Shown: in pieces, positions 1 to 9,511 of the stretch
Layout of the letters: each line of letters starts with the position of its first letter
Numbering within the stretch: the stretch's first letter is position 1
Origin: Corallococcus interemptor
GTDB taxonomy: Bacteria; Myxococcota; Myxococcia; Myxococcales; Myxococcaceae
Length of the DNA: 50,692 bases
Direction of reading: 5' to 3'
Assembly (NCBI RefSeq): GCF_003668875.1
Contig: NZ_RAWM01000054.1
Coordinates: forward strand, 1-50,692
The notes under the pieces: generated by a model
Database searches by the model: none
The model's input: only the letters and a program-made list of their open reading frames with translations
Told to the model about the DNA's origin: nothing
Made by a program: the position numbers and the translations under genes

Positions 1-203
1 GGGTGGCAGGGGTGGGGCTCACCTACGACCTGATTGAACGGCACCGGGGCACCCAACCCTGGACGGTGTCGGTGGTGGTGCGCAGGACGTGGACGGACGC
101 GGGGGCTCGCACGGACGTGTCCTTCGATGTGACGGTTCCGCTCGCGATGTTCTTTGGAACCCGGATTCCCGCGCCCGCGGACGGAGGGGCGTCTTCGGAG
201 TAG
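1..203 (+). CDS. C-terminal end of an unidentified protein (5' truncated by window)
   Basis: An open frame runs in from the window edge and stops at a TAG at 201-203. The visible 66 codons encode an alternating hydrophobic/polar stretch (WTVSVVVRRTW, VSFDVTVPLAMFF) that looks like beta structure, then a short Pro/Ala/Ser tail. No motif lets me name a family. A GTG at position 3 could serve as a start, but no ribosome-binding site is visible before it, so I read this as the tail of a longer gene. It ends 35 bases before the next gene and is on the same strand. I cannot exclude that the frame is non-coding. Confidence 0.5.
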   Translation, partial: VAGVGLTYDLIERHRGTQPWTVSVVVRRTWTDAGARTDVSFDVTVPLAMFFGTRIPAPADGGASSE

Positions 204-238
204 CCCCGGGGCGGACCCCGTACTATGGGAGGTCCACC

Positions 239-1381
239 ATGAACTTCGAGCTGACCGACATCCAGCGCGAGATCCAGCGGCTGTGCCGCGAGTTCGCCGC
301 CAAGGAACTCATCCCCAACGCCCGCAAGTGGGACGAACAGCACGCGTGGCCCTCGGACGCGGTGAAGAAGCTGGCGGAGCTGTCCCTCCTGGGCATCGCG
401 GTGCCGGAGCAGTGGGGCGGCGCGGGCCTGGACAACGTCTGTTACGCCATCGCCATGGAGGAGATTTCGCGCGGCTGCGCCTCCACCGGCGTCATCATGA
501 GCGTGAACAACTCGCTCTACTGCGACCCGGTGTCCAAGTTCGGCACCGACGAGCAGAAGGAGCAGTTCCTCAAGCCCTTCGCCAGCGGCCAGAAGATCGG
601 CTGCTTCGGCCTGACGGAGCCCGAGGCCGGCAGCGACGCCGCCGCCCAGAAGACCATCGCCGTGAAGCGCGGCAATGAGTACGTCATCAACGGCTCCAAG
701 AACTGGATCACCAACGGCCCCAAGGCCGACGCCATCGTCCTCATCACGATGACGAACAAGGAAGCGGGCAACAAGGGCATCACCGCGTTCCTCGTCCCCA
801 CCGACACGCCGGGATTCACCCGCGCGGAGCCCGACAAGAAGATGGGCATCAGCGCCGCCTGGTCCTGCTCCATGTTCTTCGAGGACATGCGCGTGCCGGA
901 GAAGTACCGCCTGGGCAAGGAGGGCGAGGGCTTCAAGGTCGCCATGTCCACCCTGGACGGCGGCCGCATCGGCATCGCGTCGCAGGCGCTGGGCATCGCG
1001 CGCGCGGCCTTCGAGGAGGCCGTCCGCTACTCCGGTGAGCGCAAGACGTTCGGCAAGCCCATCCGCGACCACCAGGCCATCCAGTTCATGATCGCGGACA
1101 TGGCCATGGAGATCGACGCGGCCCGCCTGCTGGTGTGGCGCGCGGCGCTCATGAAGGACAAGGGCGTGCGCCACAGCCCGGAGAGCGCCATGGCCAAGCT
1201 CTACGCCAGCGAGATGGCCAGCCGCGTGGCCAACAAGGCCCTGCAGATCCACGGCGGCATGGGCTACAGCAAGGAGATGGACGCCGAGCGCCACGTGCGC
1301 GACGCGCGCATCACCGAAATCTACGAGGGGACGAGCGAGATCCAGCGCATCGTCATCTCCGCCAACCTGCTCAAGGAGTAG
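239..1381 (+). CDS. acyl-CoA dehydrogenase (short-chain type)
   Basis: 380 residues, the usual length for the family. The ATG at 239 is preceded by GGGAGG at 227-232, which fixes the start. It would be a soluble FAD enzyme that introduces the alpha,beta double bond into an acyl-CoA and passes electrons to ETF. Visible signatures are GLTEPEAGSDA near residue 125 (first ACAD signature), the GSKNWITNG stretch, and the C-terminal YEGTSEIQR block whose Glu363 sits at the catalytic-base position of short/medium-chain ACADs. Chain-length preference (butyryl-, isovaleryl- or 2-methylbutyryl-CoA) cannot be decided from sequence alone. It is the first gene of a tight cluster with an AgmX-type protein (10 bases downstream) and a second ACAD. 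Confidence 0.93.
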   Translation: MNFELTDIQREIQRLCREFAAKELIPNARKWDEQHAWPSDAVKKLAELSLLGIAVPEQWGGAGLDNVCYAIAMEEISRGCASTGVIMSVNNSLYCDPVSKFGTDEQKEQFLKPFASGQKIGCFGLTEPEAGSDAAAQKTIAVKRGNEYVINGSKNWITNGPKADAIVLITMTNKEAGNKGITAFLVPTDTPGFTRAEPDKKMGISAAWSCSMFFEDMRVPEKYRLGKEGEGFKVAMSTLDGGRIGIASQALGIARAAFEEAVRYSGERKTFGKPIRDHQAIQFMIADMAMEIDAARLLVWRAALMKDKGVRHSPESAMAKLYASEMASRVANKALQIHGGMGYSKEMDAERHVRDARITEIYEGTSEIQRIVISANLLKE

Positions 1382-1391
1382 TCACCCGGTC

Positions 1392-1850
1392 ATGAAGCGC
1401 GCGCTCCTCCCCGTGCTGTTCCTGTCCCTGGGCCTGGCGTCTCCGCTGGCGCTCGCCCAGGGCGGCTCCAAGAAGAAGGCCGCGGCCACGCCTGCTCCGG
1501 CCACGCCGGCCCCCAAGAAGGACGATGGGCTGGACGTCAGCAGGCTGCCCTTCACCCCGGACTCCATCCGCCAGGTGATCGCCCACCACATGCCTCGCAT
1601 CCAGGAGTGCTACGAGGACCACATGGTGGAGAAGGACAAGAAGGTGGAGGGCCTGCTCCGGACCACCTTCACCATCACCGCCGAAGGCACCGTGCGCAGC
1701 GCGAAGATCGACAAGCACGGCAGCACGCTGAAGGACGCGGGCCTCAACGACTGCGTGGTGGCGGTGCTGTCGTCCCTGGACTTCCCCAAGCCCCCGGACG
1801 GCCGCGACCACCCCATCGAGTACCCGTTCAACCTCAAGGCCATCGAGTAG
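1392..1850 (+). CDS. secreted AgmX/PglI C-terminal-domain-like protein
   Basis: 152 residues. The N-terminus has a positively charged start (MKR), a hydrophobic core and an ALAQG cleavage-type site near residue 23, so export to the periplasm is likely. A Lys/Ala/Pro-rich linker (about 24-45) is followed by a compact domain with IQECYE, TFTITAEGTV and LDFPKP. This pattern belongs to the AgmX/PglI C-terminal domain family, common in myxobacteria and related to TonB-like C-terminal folds. Two cysteines (in QECYE and NDCVV) sit where members of this family conserve a pair, and may form a disulfide. It lies 10 bases after one acyl-CoA dehydrogenase and 16 bases before another, so it is probably co-transcribed. 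A metabolic link is not evident and its role is unknown. Confidence 0.8.
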   Translation: MKRALLPVLFLSLGLASPLALAQGGSKKKAAATPAPATPAPKKDDGLDVSRLPFTPDSIRQVIAHHMPRIQECYEDHMVEKDKKVEGLLRTTFTITAEGTVRSAKIDKHGSTLKDAGLNDCVVAVLSSLDFPKPPDGRDHPIEYPFNLKAIE

Positions 1851-1866
1851 CAGGACACCCGCGCCC

Positions 1867-3012
1867 GTGAACTTCGACCTCACCGAGACCCAGACGCTCA
1901 TCCGTGACACCGCTCGCAAGTTCGCCCGCGAGCGCGTGGCCCCGCACGCCCGCGCGGCCGACCGCGAGGAGCGCTTCGACCCGGAAGTCTTCAAGGCCCT
2001 GGCCGAGGTGGGCCTGCTGGGCGTGAACCTGCCGGGGCAGTACGGCGGGGCGGAGGCGGGCGTGGTGTCCTATGCGCTGGCCATGATGGAGATGGCCGCC
2101 GCGGACGCCTCCGTGTCCGTGGCCATGGCCGTCACCAACATGTGCGCGGAGCTGATCCACGCCGTCGGCACCGACGCGCAGCGGGAGAAGTACGTCACGC
2201 GCATCACCTCCGGTGAGGCCATCGTCGGCGCGTTCGCCCTGAGCGAGCCGCACGCGGGCTCCGACCCGGGCGCCATGCGCACCACCGCCACCAAGCGCGG
2301 CGACGTGTACGTGCTCAACGGCAGCAAGCAGTGGATCACCTCCGGCGCCTACGCGGGCGTCATCGTCGTGTGGGCCCGCACGGGCCAGGCCGGCAACAAG
2401 GGCCTGTCCTGCTTCATCGTGGAGGGCGGCGCCAAGGGCCTCCACGTGGGCAAGCACGAGGACAAGATGGGCCTGCGCGCGTCCAACACCGTGGGGCTCA
2501 CCTTCGAGGACTGCGAAGTGCCCGCGGCCAACCTCCTGGGCAAGGAAGGGGACGGCTTCCGCCTGGCCATGATGGCGCTGGACGGCGGCCGCATTGGCAT
2601 CGCGGCGCAGGCGTGCGGCACCGGCCGCGCGGCGCTGGAGGCGGCGGTCTCCTACACCAAGGACCGCAAGGCCTTTGGCCAGGCCGTGGCGGACCTGCAG
2701 GGCCCCCGCTTCATGATGGCGGACATGCGCACCCAGCTGGACGCGGCGGAGCTGCTGACCCTGCGCGCCGCCGCCCTCAAGGAGGCCGGCCAGCCGTTCA
2801 CCCGCGAGGCCTCCATGGCGAAGCTCTTCGCCAGCGAGATGAGCAACAAGGTCGCGGACAAGGCCGTGCAGCTGCACGGCGGCTACGGTTACATCGACGA
2901 GTTCCCGGTCGAGCGTTACTTCCGGGACGCGCGCGTGCAGACCATCTACGAGGGCACCAGCGAGGTGCAGCGGATGGTCATCGCCCGGGAAACATTCCGT
3001 CGCGAGGGGTAG
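1867..3012 (+). CDS. acyl-CoA dehydrogenase (second copy)
   Basis: 381 residues starting at GTG 1867, 16 bases after the preceding stop. The start matches the N-terminus of the neighbouring paralogue (MNFDLTETQ versus MNFELTDIQ). It is a FAD-dependent acyl-CoA dehydrogenase with the AFALSEPHAGSDPG signature near residue 120, GSKQWITSG, and a C-terminal IYEGTSEVQR block that places the catalytic base at Glu362. It differs from the first copy throughout, so this is an old paralogue pair rather than a fresh duplication. Substrate specificities probably differ. Translational coupling with the upstream genes is likely from the spacing. Confidence 0.93.
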   Translation: MNFDLTETQTLIRDTARKFARERVAPHARAADREERFDPEVFKALAEVGLLGVNLPGQYGGAEAGVVSYALAMMEMAAADASVSVAMAVTNMCAELIHAVGTDAQREKYVTRITSGEAIVGAFALSEPHAGSDPGAMRTTATKRGDVYVLNGSKQWITSGAYAGVIVVWARTGQAGNKGLSCFIVEGGAKGLHVGKHEDKMGLRASNTVGLTFEDCEVPAANLLGKEGDGFRLAMMALDGGRIGIAAQACGTGRAALEAAVSYTKDRKAFGQAVADLQGPRFMMADMRTQLDAAELLTLRAAALKEAGQPFTREASMAKLFASEMSNKVADKAVQLHGGYGYIDEFPVERYFRDARVQTIYEGTSEVQRMVIARETFRREG

Positions 3013-3127
3013 CGCTCCGCTTGTCCCACATGGGGCGAGCGGGCAGGGGGCACCGGCCGGGTAGGACAGATGCGGACCCGGCCGGGCGTTCATAGAACAC
3101 GGATCACCACTTGGCGCTGTGCCCCGC

Positions 3128-3157
3128 TTGACTCCCGGAAACTCAGGTGTCTAGGGT
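3128..3157 (+). promoter_or_regulatory. putative sigma-70-type promoter for rpsA
   Basis: TTGACT (3128-3133) is separated by 18 bases from TAGGGT (3152-3157). The pair lies in the 271-base gap between the acyl-CoA dehydrogenase and rpsA, about 130 bases before the S1 start. The -35 matches the consensus in five of six bases; the -10 is GC-rich, as often seen in myxobacteria. It would leave a long 5' leader, a plausible place for S1 autoregulation. The rest of the gap shows no ORF I can support. Confidence 0.45.
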
Positions 3158-3283
3158 GCGCGGCTTCCAACCAGCCTTGCGTTCCCATTCAGGGGACACC
3201 CGCGGTTTCCCGTCGCTCCCCGCAGGCGGCCGCGCACCCATTCAAACAGGGGGCAGTTGTACCGTTCCAAGGACTTCCCATTC

Positions 3284-4990
<1,707 letters not shown>

Positions 4991-5017
4991 TCAGCCCCAC
5001 GTCTTGAAGTGGATGGC

Positions 5018-5050
5018 GGCCGGGTTCCCAAGTGGGAGCCCGGCCGTTTC
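5018..5050 (+). terminator. intrinsic terminator after rpsA
   Basis: A 12-bp inverted repeat (5018-5029 with 5034-5045, one G-U pair) closes a 4-base loop and is followed by GTTTCC. It lies 28 bases after the rpsA stop and before the thiolase promoter, as expected for a rho-independent terminator. Confidence 0.75.
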
Positions 5051-5053
5051 CAT

Positions 5054-5082
5054 TTGATTCGCCCGAAACCGCCCGTGATAAG
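5054..5082 (+). promoter_or_regulatory. putative promoter of the thiolase/CoA-transferase operon
   Basis: TTGATT (5054-5059), a 17-base spacer, then GATAAG (5077-5082). It sits directly after the rpsA terminator and 55 bases before the thiolase ATG. The spacing is optimal and four of six bases match in each hexamer. Confidence 0.5.
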
Positions 5083-5136
5083 TCGCATCCAATCTTTCCC
5101 TGCGGTTCCCGGTTCCCCTCTCAAGGAGGCAGTTCC

Positions 5137-6318
5137 ATGGCTCGTGAAGTCGTCATCGTGGGCGCGGCTCGTACCCCCATCGGCTCCTTCCAGGGAGCGC
5201 TGTCCAAGCTCACCGCCCCCCAGCTGGGCGCCATCGCCATCAAGGCGGCCCTGGAGCGCGCGGGCGTGAAGCCGGAGGCCGTGCAGGAGGTCATCATGGG
5301 CAACGTCCTCCAGGCGGGCGTGGGCCAGGCGCCTGCCCGTCAGGCCGCCATCTTCGCGGGCATCCCGGAGTCCGTGCCGGCCGTCACCCTCAACAAGGTC
5401 TGTGGCTCCGGCCTCAAGACGGTCATCGCCGCGGCGCAGTCCATCGCCCTGGGTGACGCGGACGTCGTCGTCGCCGGCGGCATGGAGTCCATGTCCAACG
5501 CGCCCTACCTCAGCCACACCATGCGCGGCGGCGCCCGCATGGGGAACGTGGAGTTCAAGGACGCGATGATCCACGACGGCCTCTGGGACGTGTACGACAA
5601 CGTCCACATGGGCATCTGCGCGGAGGCCTGTGCCACCACGCAGGGCATCAGCCGCGCGCAGCAGGACGAGTTCGCGCTGGAGTCCACGCGCCGCGCCATC
5701 CAGGCCCAGAAGGAAGGCCTGTTCGCCGCGGAGATCGTCCCCGTCCAGATTCCGGGCAAGAAGCCGGATGAGTTCACCACCGTCTCCGAGGACGAGGGCC
5801 CCAAGAACGCCAAGCCGGACAAGATCCCGGGCCTGAAGCCGGTGTTCAAGAAGGACGGCACCGTGACGGCCGCCAACGCGTCCTCCATCAACGACGGCGC
5901 CGCCGCCGTGGTGCTGATGAGCGAGGAGCGGGCGAAGGCCGAGGGCCGCACCATCCTGGGCCGCATCAAGGGCTACGCGCAGGCCGCCCGCAAGCCGGTG
6001 GAGTTCACCATCGCGCCGGCGGACGCCATCAACGCGCTGCTCAAGAAGCAGAACGTGACAGCCAAGGACGTGGACCTCTGGGAGATCAACGAGGCCTTCT
6101 CCGTGGTGTCCATCGCCAACAACAACATCCTCGGCCTGGAGCCGTCCAAGGTGAACGTGCGCGGCGGCGCGGTGGTGCTGGGCCACCCCATTGGCGCGTC
6201 CGGCACGCGCGTGCTCGTCACGCTGCTGCAGACGATGAAAGACCAGGACAAGAAGCGCGGCGTGGCGTCGCTCTGCATCGGCGGCGGCGAAGGCATCGCG
6301 CTGATGGTCGAGCGCTGA
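5137..6318 (+). CDS. acetyl-CoA C-acetyltransferase (thiolase)
   Basis: 393 residues, the standard thiolase length. ATG 5137 follows AAGGAGG at 5123-5129. It interconverts two acetyl-CoA and acetoacetyl-CoA plus CoA (type II thiolase) in the cytoplasm. All catalytic elements are present: nucleophilic Cys89 in NKVCGSGLK, NEAFSVV near residue 324, His350 in GHPIGASG, and the acid/base Cys380 in CIGGGEG. It is the first gene of an operon with both CoA-transferase subunits (16 bases downstream), which points to acetoacetate/ketone-body or branched-chain amino acid breakdown rather than general beta-oxidation. No FadB-like partner is present. Confidence 0.95.
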   Translation: MAREVVIVGAARTPIGSFQGALSKLTAPQLGAIAIKAALERAGVKPEAVQEVIMGNVLQAGVGQAPARQAAIFAGIPESVPAVTLNKVCGSGLKTVIAAAQSIALGDADVVVAGGMESMSNAPYLSHTMRGGARMGNVEFKDAMIHDGLWDVYDNVHMGICAEACATTQGISRAQQDEFALESTRRAIQAQKEGLFAAEIVPVQIPGKKPDEFTTVSEDEGPKNAKPDKIPGLKPVFKKDGTVTAANASSINDGAAAVVLMSEERAKAEGRTILGRIKGYAQAARKPVEFTIAPADAINALLKKQNVTAKDVDLWEINEAFSVVSIANNNILGLEPSKVNVRGGAVVLGHPIGASGTRVLVTLLQTMKDQDKKRGVASLCIGGGEGIALMVER

Positions 6319-6334
6319 AGAGGACACCGCGCGC

Positions 6335-7036
6335 ATGAACAAGGTCTACGCGAGCGCGGATGAGGCGGTCGCCGACATCCCGGACAACATCACTCTCATG
6401 AGTGGTGGGTTCGGGCTGTGCGGCAACCCCGAGAACCTCATCACGGCCCTGCACAAGAAGAACGTGAAGGGCCTCACCATCATCTCCAACAACTGCGGCA
6501 CCACGGAGCTGGGGCTGGGCATCCTCCTGCAGAACAAGCAGGTGAAGAAGATGGTCGCCAGCTACGTGGGGGAGAACAAGGAGTTCGAGCGCCAGTTCCT
6601 CTCCGGGGAGCTGGAGGTGGAGCTCAACCCGCAGGGCACGCTCGCGGAGCGCATCCGCGCCGGGGGCTGCGGCATTGGCGGGTTCTTCACGCCGACGGGC
6701 GCGGGCACCCAGGTGGCGGAGGGCAAGGAGACGCGCATGATCGACGGGCGCCTCCACGTCCTGGAGACGCCGCTGAAGGCGGACTTCGCCATCGTCCACG
6801 CCTGGAAGGCGGACACCTGGGGCAACCTGGTGTTCCACAAGACGGCCCGGAACTTCACCCCCATGATGTGCATGGCCGCCAAGGTCACCATCGTGCAGGC
6901 GGAGCACATCGTGCAGCCGGGGGAGATCGACCCGGATCAGGTGCACATCCCGAGCATCTTCGTGCACCGCATCGTGCAGGCGCAGAACCTCCAGAAGTGG
7001 ATCGAGCGGCGGACCGTCCGCAAGAAGGCGTCCTGA
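6335..7036 (+). CDS. scoA: 3-oxoacid CoA-transferase, subunit A
   Basis: 233 residues. It is the alpha subunit of a succinyl-CoA:3-ketoacid (acetoacetate) CoA-transferase, which moves CoA from succinyl-CoA to acetoacetate. Motifs include LMSGGFGLCGNPENL near residue 25 (the family's glycine-rich CoA-transferase signature), ISNNCGTTELGLG, and GGFFTPTGAGT around residue 112. The start at ATG 6335 lies 16 bases after the thiolase stop. The beta subunit follows after only 3 bases, so the two are translated together and form the active heteromer. The closest alternative is a related acetate/butyrate CoA-transferase; the thiolase neighbour favours acetoacetate. Confidence 0.93.
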   Translation: MNKVYASADEAVADIPDNITLMSGGFGLCGNPENLITALHKKNVKGLTIISNNCGTTELGLGILLQNKQVKKMVASYVGENKEFERQFLSGELEVELNPQGTLAERIRAGGCGIGGFFTPTGAGTQVAEGKETRMIDGRLHVLETPLKADFAIVHAWKADTWGNLVFHKTARNFTPMMCMAAKVTIVQAEHIVQPGEIDPDQVHIPSIFVHRIVQAQNLQKWIERRTVRKKAS

Positions 7037-7039
7037 GCC

Positions 7040-7702
7040 ATGCCCCTGACTCGTGAACAGATCGCGCAGCGCATCGCCCAGGAGCTGAAGGACGGCTTCT
7101 ACGTGAACCTGGGCATCGGCATCCCCACGCTCGTGCCCAACTACATCCCGCCCGGGGTGGAGGTGGTGCTCCAGTCGGAGAACGGCCTGCTCGGCATCGG
7201 GCCGTATCCGGAAGAGGGGAAGGAGGACCCGGACCTCATCAACGCGGGCAAGGAGACGGTGACGGTGGTGAAGGGCTCCGCCTTCTTCGACTCCGCGCTG
7301 TCCTTCGGGATGATCCGCGGCGGCCACATCGACCTGGCCGTGCTGGGCGCCATGGAGGTCAGCGAAGAGGGTGACCTGGCCAACTGGATGATCCCCGGCA
7401 AGATGGTGAAGGGCATGGGCGGCGCCATGGACCTGGCCGTCGGTGCCAAGCGCATCTACGTGGCCATGGAGCACGCCAACAAGGACGGGCAGCCGAAGAT
7501 CTTGAAGAAGTGCTCGCTGCCGCTGACGGGCCTCAAGTGCGTGCACCACATCGTCTCCGACCACGCGTTCATCGACGTGACGCCGGAGGGGCTGGTGCTT
7601 CGGGAGATCGCACCCGGACTGACGGTGGAACGGGTGCAGCAGCTCACCGAGCCGAAGCTGAAGATCGCGCCCGACCTGCGCGAGATGAAGTTTCCCGCCT
7701 GA
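7040..7702 (+). CDS. scoB: 3-oxoacid CoA-transferase, subunit B
   Basis: 220 residues. It is the beta subunit that carries the catalytic glutamate: Glu47 in QSENGLLG matches the conserved S-E-N-G motif that forms the glutamyl-CoA thioester. [10 protein letters not shown] near residue 23 and [11 protein letters not shown] near 133 are family signatures. It starts 3 bases after subunit A and ends the operon. With thiolase it would turn acetoacetate plus succinyl-CoA into two acetyl-CoA. Confidence 0.94.
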   Translation: MPLTREQIAQRIAQELKDGFYVNLGIGIPTLVPNYIPPGVEVVLQSENGLLGIGPYPEEGKEDPDLINAGKETVTVVKGSAFFDSALSFGMIRGGHIDLAVLGAMEVSEEGDLANWMIPGKMVKGMGGAMDLAVGAKRIYVAMEHANKDGQPKILKKCSLPLTGLKCVHHIVSDHAFIDVTPEGLVLREIAPGLTVERVQQLTEPKLKIAPDLREMKFPA

Positions 7703-7777
7703 CGTTGGGTGCTAGGGTGCGCTTCCGTCTCTCCGGATGGGACGGAAGCCACCATCTCCCGGAGAGCGGAGTCCGTC

Positions 7778-8170
7778 ATGGCCGATACTTCGGAGAAGCC
7801 TGTCCCCGCGCCTCGCGCGCACCGCATCGACCATGAGCTGCCCGTGGCGTACCGCACGGTGTCGGGCTTCGTGACGGACTGGGCGGTGAACCTGTCGCGC
7901 GGCGGGCTCTACATCAACACGCAGCAGCCCTTGCCGGTGGGCACGGTGGTGCGGCTGTTGGTGTCGCTGCCGGGCGCCAGCTTCCCGGTGGACCTGTCCG
8001 GGAAGGTGACCCGCACCAACCCCCAGGGGACGCCGGGGCAGGAGGTGCCGGGGATGGCGGTGGAGTTCCTGGACGTTGACGACGAGAAGCGGTCGCGCAT
8101 CGAAGCGTTCGTGGAGCGCCTGCGGGAAGCCCTGCCGGCGGACGAGCGTCGCAGTGCGACCCGGAAGTAG
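7778..8170 (+). CDS. PilZ-domain protein
   Basis: 130 residues from ATG 7778, preceded by GGAGAGCGGAG. An in-frame GTG at 7709 would give a longer form, but it has no ribosome-binding site and the extra residues look unstructured. The body is a single PilZ-like beta-barrel: VAYRTVSGFVTDWAVNLSRGGLYI near residue 24 contains the N-L-S-x-G-G motif, followed by PLPVGTVVRLLVSLP and GMAVEFL. The Arg-rich switch that normally precedes the barrel is present only as a loose R-x-x-R (RAHR), so c-di-GMP binding is uncertain. Many myxobacterial proteins of this short type exist without known partners. Confidence 0.85.
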   Translation: MADTSEKPVPAPRAHRIDHELPVAYRTVSGFVTDWAVNLSRGGLYINTQQPLPVGTVVRLLVSLPGASFPVDLSGKVTRTNPQGTPGQEVPGMAVEFLDVDDEKRSRIEAFVERLREALPADERRSATRK

Positions 8171-8209
8171 GGCGGCCCCACCCAGGCGGCCCCCGCGAGT
8201 GCGCCTGCG

Positions 8210-9505
8210 ATGACGACGCTGCCCGAATCCCCCATTGAACTGACGATTGAGCGGCTGGGCCAGCTGGGCGAAGGCGTGGCCCAATGGGAGGGGCGCACCG
8301 TCTTCGTGCCCGGCGCCTTCCCCGGCGACACCGTGCGCGTGCGCCTGGAGGTCCAGGGCAAGGTCGTGCGCGGCCTCCTGGGCCAGGTGCTGACGGACGG
8401 GGCGGAGCGCGTGCCGTCGCGCTGCGTGTACTCGGATGCGTGCGGCGGCTGTGACTGGCTGGAGCTGTCCGTCCCCGCGCAGCGGTCCGCGAAGCAGGAG
8501 ATCGTCCTGTCCACGCTGGAGCACCTGGGCCGCCTGAAGCGGACGGACTTCACCGTGCGGCCGTTGATGGTGGCGCCCCGGGACTGGGGCTACCGCCGCC
8601 GCGCGGTGCTGCACGGGGCGGGCAAGGGGGCGCTCGGCTACTTCGGCCGGCGCACGCACGAGCGCATCCCCGTGGACGTCTGCCCCGCGCTCACGCCGGT
8701 GCTCACGGCGCTGCCCGGGAAGCTGGCCCCGCTGCTCAAGCCGCTGGCCAAGGACACCGAGGAGGTGTTGCTGCTGGCCGAGGGCGACAAGGCCGCGTTC
8801 GCGGTGAACATGAGCGGCCAGGTGACGGCGCGGCACCAGGAGGCAGCGGAGGCCGCGGTGCGCGCGCTGCGGCTGGAGGGCGCGGTGCTGGTGCCCAAGG
8901 AGGGCTCGGCGCGGCTCATCGGCCGGCCGGTGCTGCGCTCGCTGTCCCCGCTGCGCCCCGAGGTGCCCGTGTACCTGCGGCCGGATGCGTTCGCGCAGGC
9001 GCACGCGGAGGCCAACGTGGGGCTCGTCACGGCGGCCCTGTACGAGCTGGGCGCGAAGGAGACGGACTCCGTGCTGGAGCTGTACTCCGGCAACGGCAAC
9101 TTCACGTTCCCCCTGGCCGGCACGGCGGGTTCGGTGCTGGGCGTGGAGTCATCTCCGGTGGGCGTGGACCTGGCGCAGCGGAGTGCTCGCGAGGGCAGCG
9201 TGGCCAACGTGCGCTTCGTCCAGGGCGACGCGCGCAAGGTGTGCGACGGGCTGGTGGCGGAGGGACGTTCGTTCGACCTGTGCCTCGCGGATCCGCCCCG
9301 GGCCGGTGCGCCGGGCCTGGCGAAGTGGATGCGCGCGTTGAACGTGCGCCGGGTCGTCTACGTGGCGTGCGACCCGGCCTCGCTGGCGCGCGACGCGGCG
9401 GGGCTGGTGGAGGCCGGTTACAAGCCCGTGGCCCTCCAGGTGGTGGACATGTTCCCGCAGACGCACCACGTGGAAGCGGTGATGTCCTTCGAACGGGGAG
9501 CCTGA
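8210..9505 (+). CDS. rlmD: RlmD/TrmA-family RNA (uracil-5-)-methyltransferase
   Basis: 431 residues. An N-terminal TRAM domain (about 7-62) is followed by cysteines 72, 78, 81 and 158, the C-x5-C-x2-C plus distal Cys set that holds a [4Fe-4S] cluster in RlmD. The SAM-binding motif is LELYSGNGNFTF at 289-300 and DPPRAG lies at 361-366. The catalytic nucleophile is Cys387 in YVACDPASLARD. The enzyme would use SAM to make 5-methyluridine in 23S rRNA. A TrmA-like tRNA target cannot be excluded, but the cluster cysteines favour the rRNA enzyme. It is followed after 6 bases by a VWA-domain gene with which it is probably co-transcribed, with no evident functional link. Confidence 0.9.
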   Translation: MTTLPESPIELTIERLGQLGEGVAQWEGRTVFVPGAFPGDTVRVRLEVQGKVVRGLLGQVLTDGAERVPSRCVYSDACGGCDWLELSVPAQRSAKQEIVLSTLEHLGRLKRTDFTVRPLMVAPRDWGYRRRAVLHGAGKGALGYFGRRTHERIPVDVCPALTPVLTALPGKLAPLLKPLAKDTEEVLLLAEGDKAAFAVNMSGQVTARHQEAAEAAVRALRLEGAVLVPKEGSARLIGRPVLRSLSPLRPEVPVYLRPDAFAQAHAEANVGLVTAALYELGAKETDSVLELYSGNGNFTFPLAGTAGSVLGVESSPVGVDLAQRSAREGSVANVRFVQGDARKVCDGLVAEGRSFDLCLADPPRAGAPGLAKWMRALNVRRVVYVACDPASLARDAAGLVEAGYKPVALQVVDMFPQTHHVEAVMSFERGA

Positions 9506-9511
9506 CGCGCC

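Noticed and set aside
23-1294. Minus-strand frame of 423 codons opposite the first acyl-CoA dehydrogenase
   Set aside because: It overlaps a clearly conserved enzyme in antisense; His/Ala/Gly/Arg-rich shadow composition.
7709-7777. Longer PilZ form from GTG 7709
   Set aside because: The extension overlaps the TAGGGT motif, lacks a ribosome-binding site and is not PilZ-like; ATG 7778 has a good purine-rich site.
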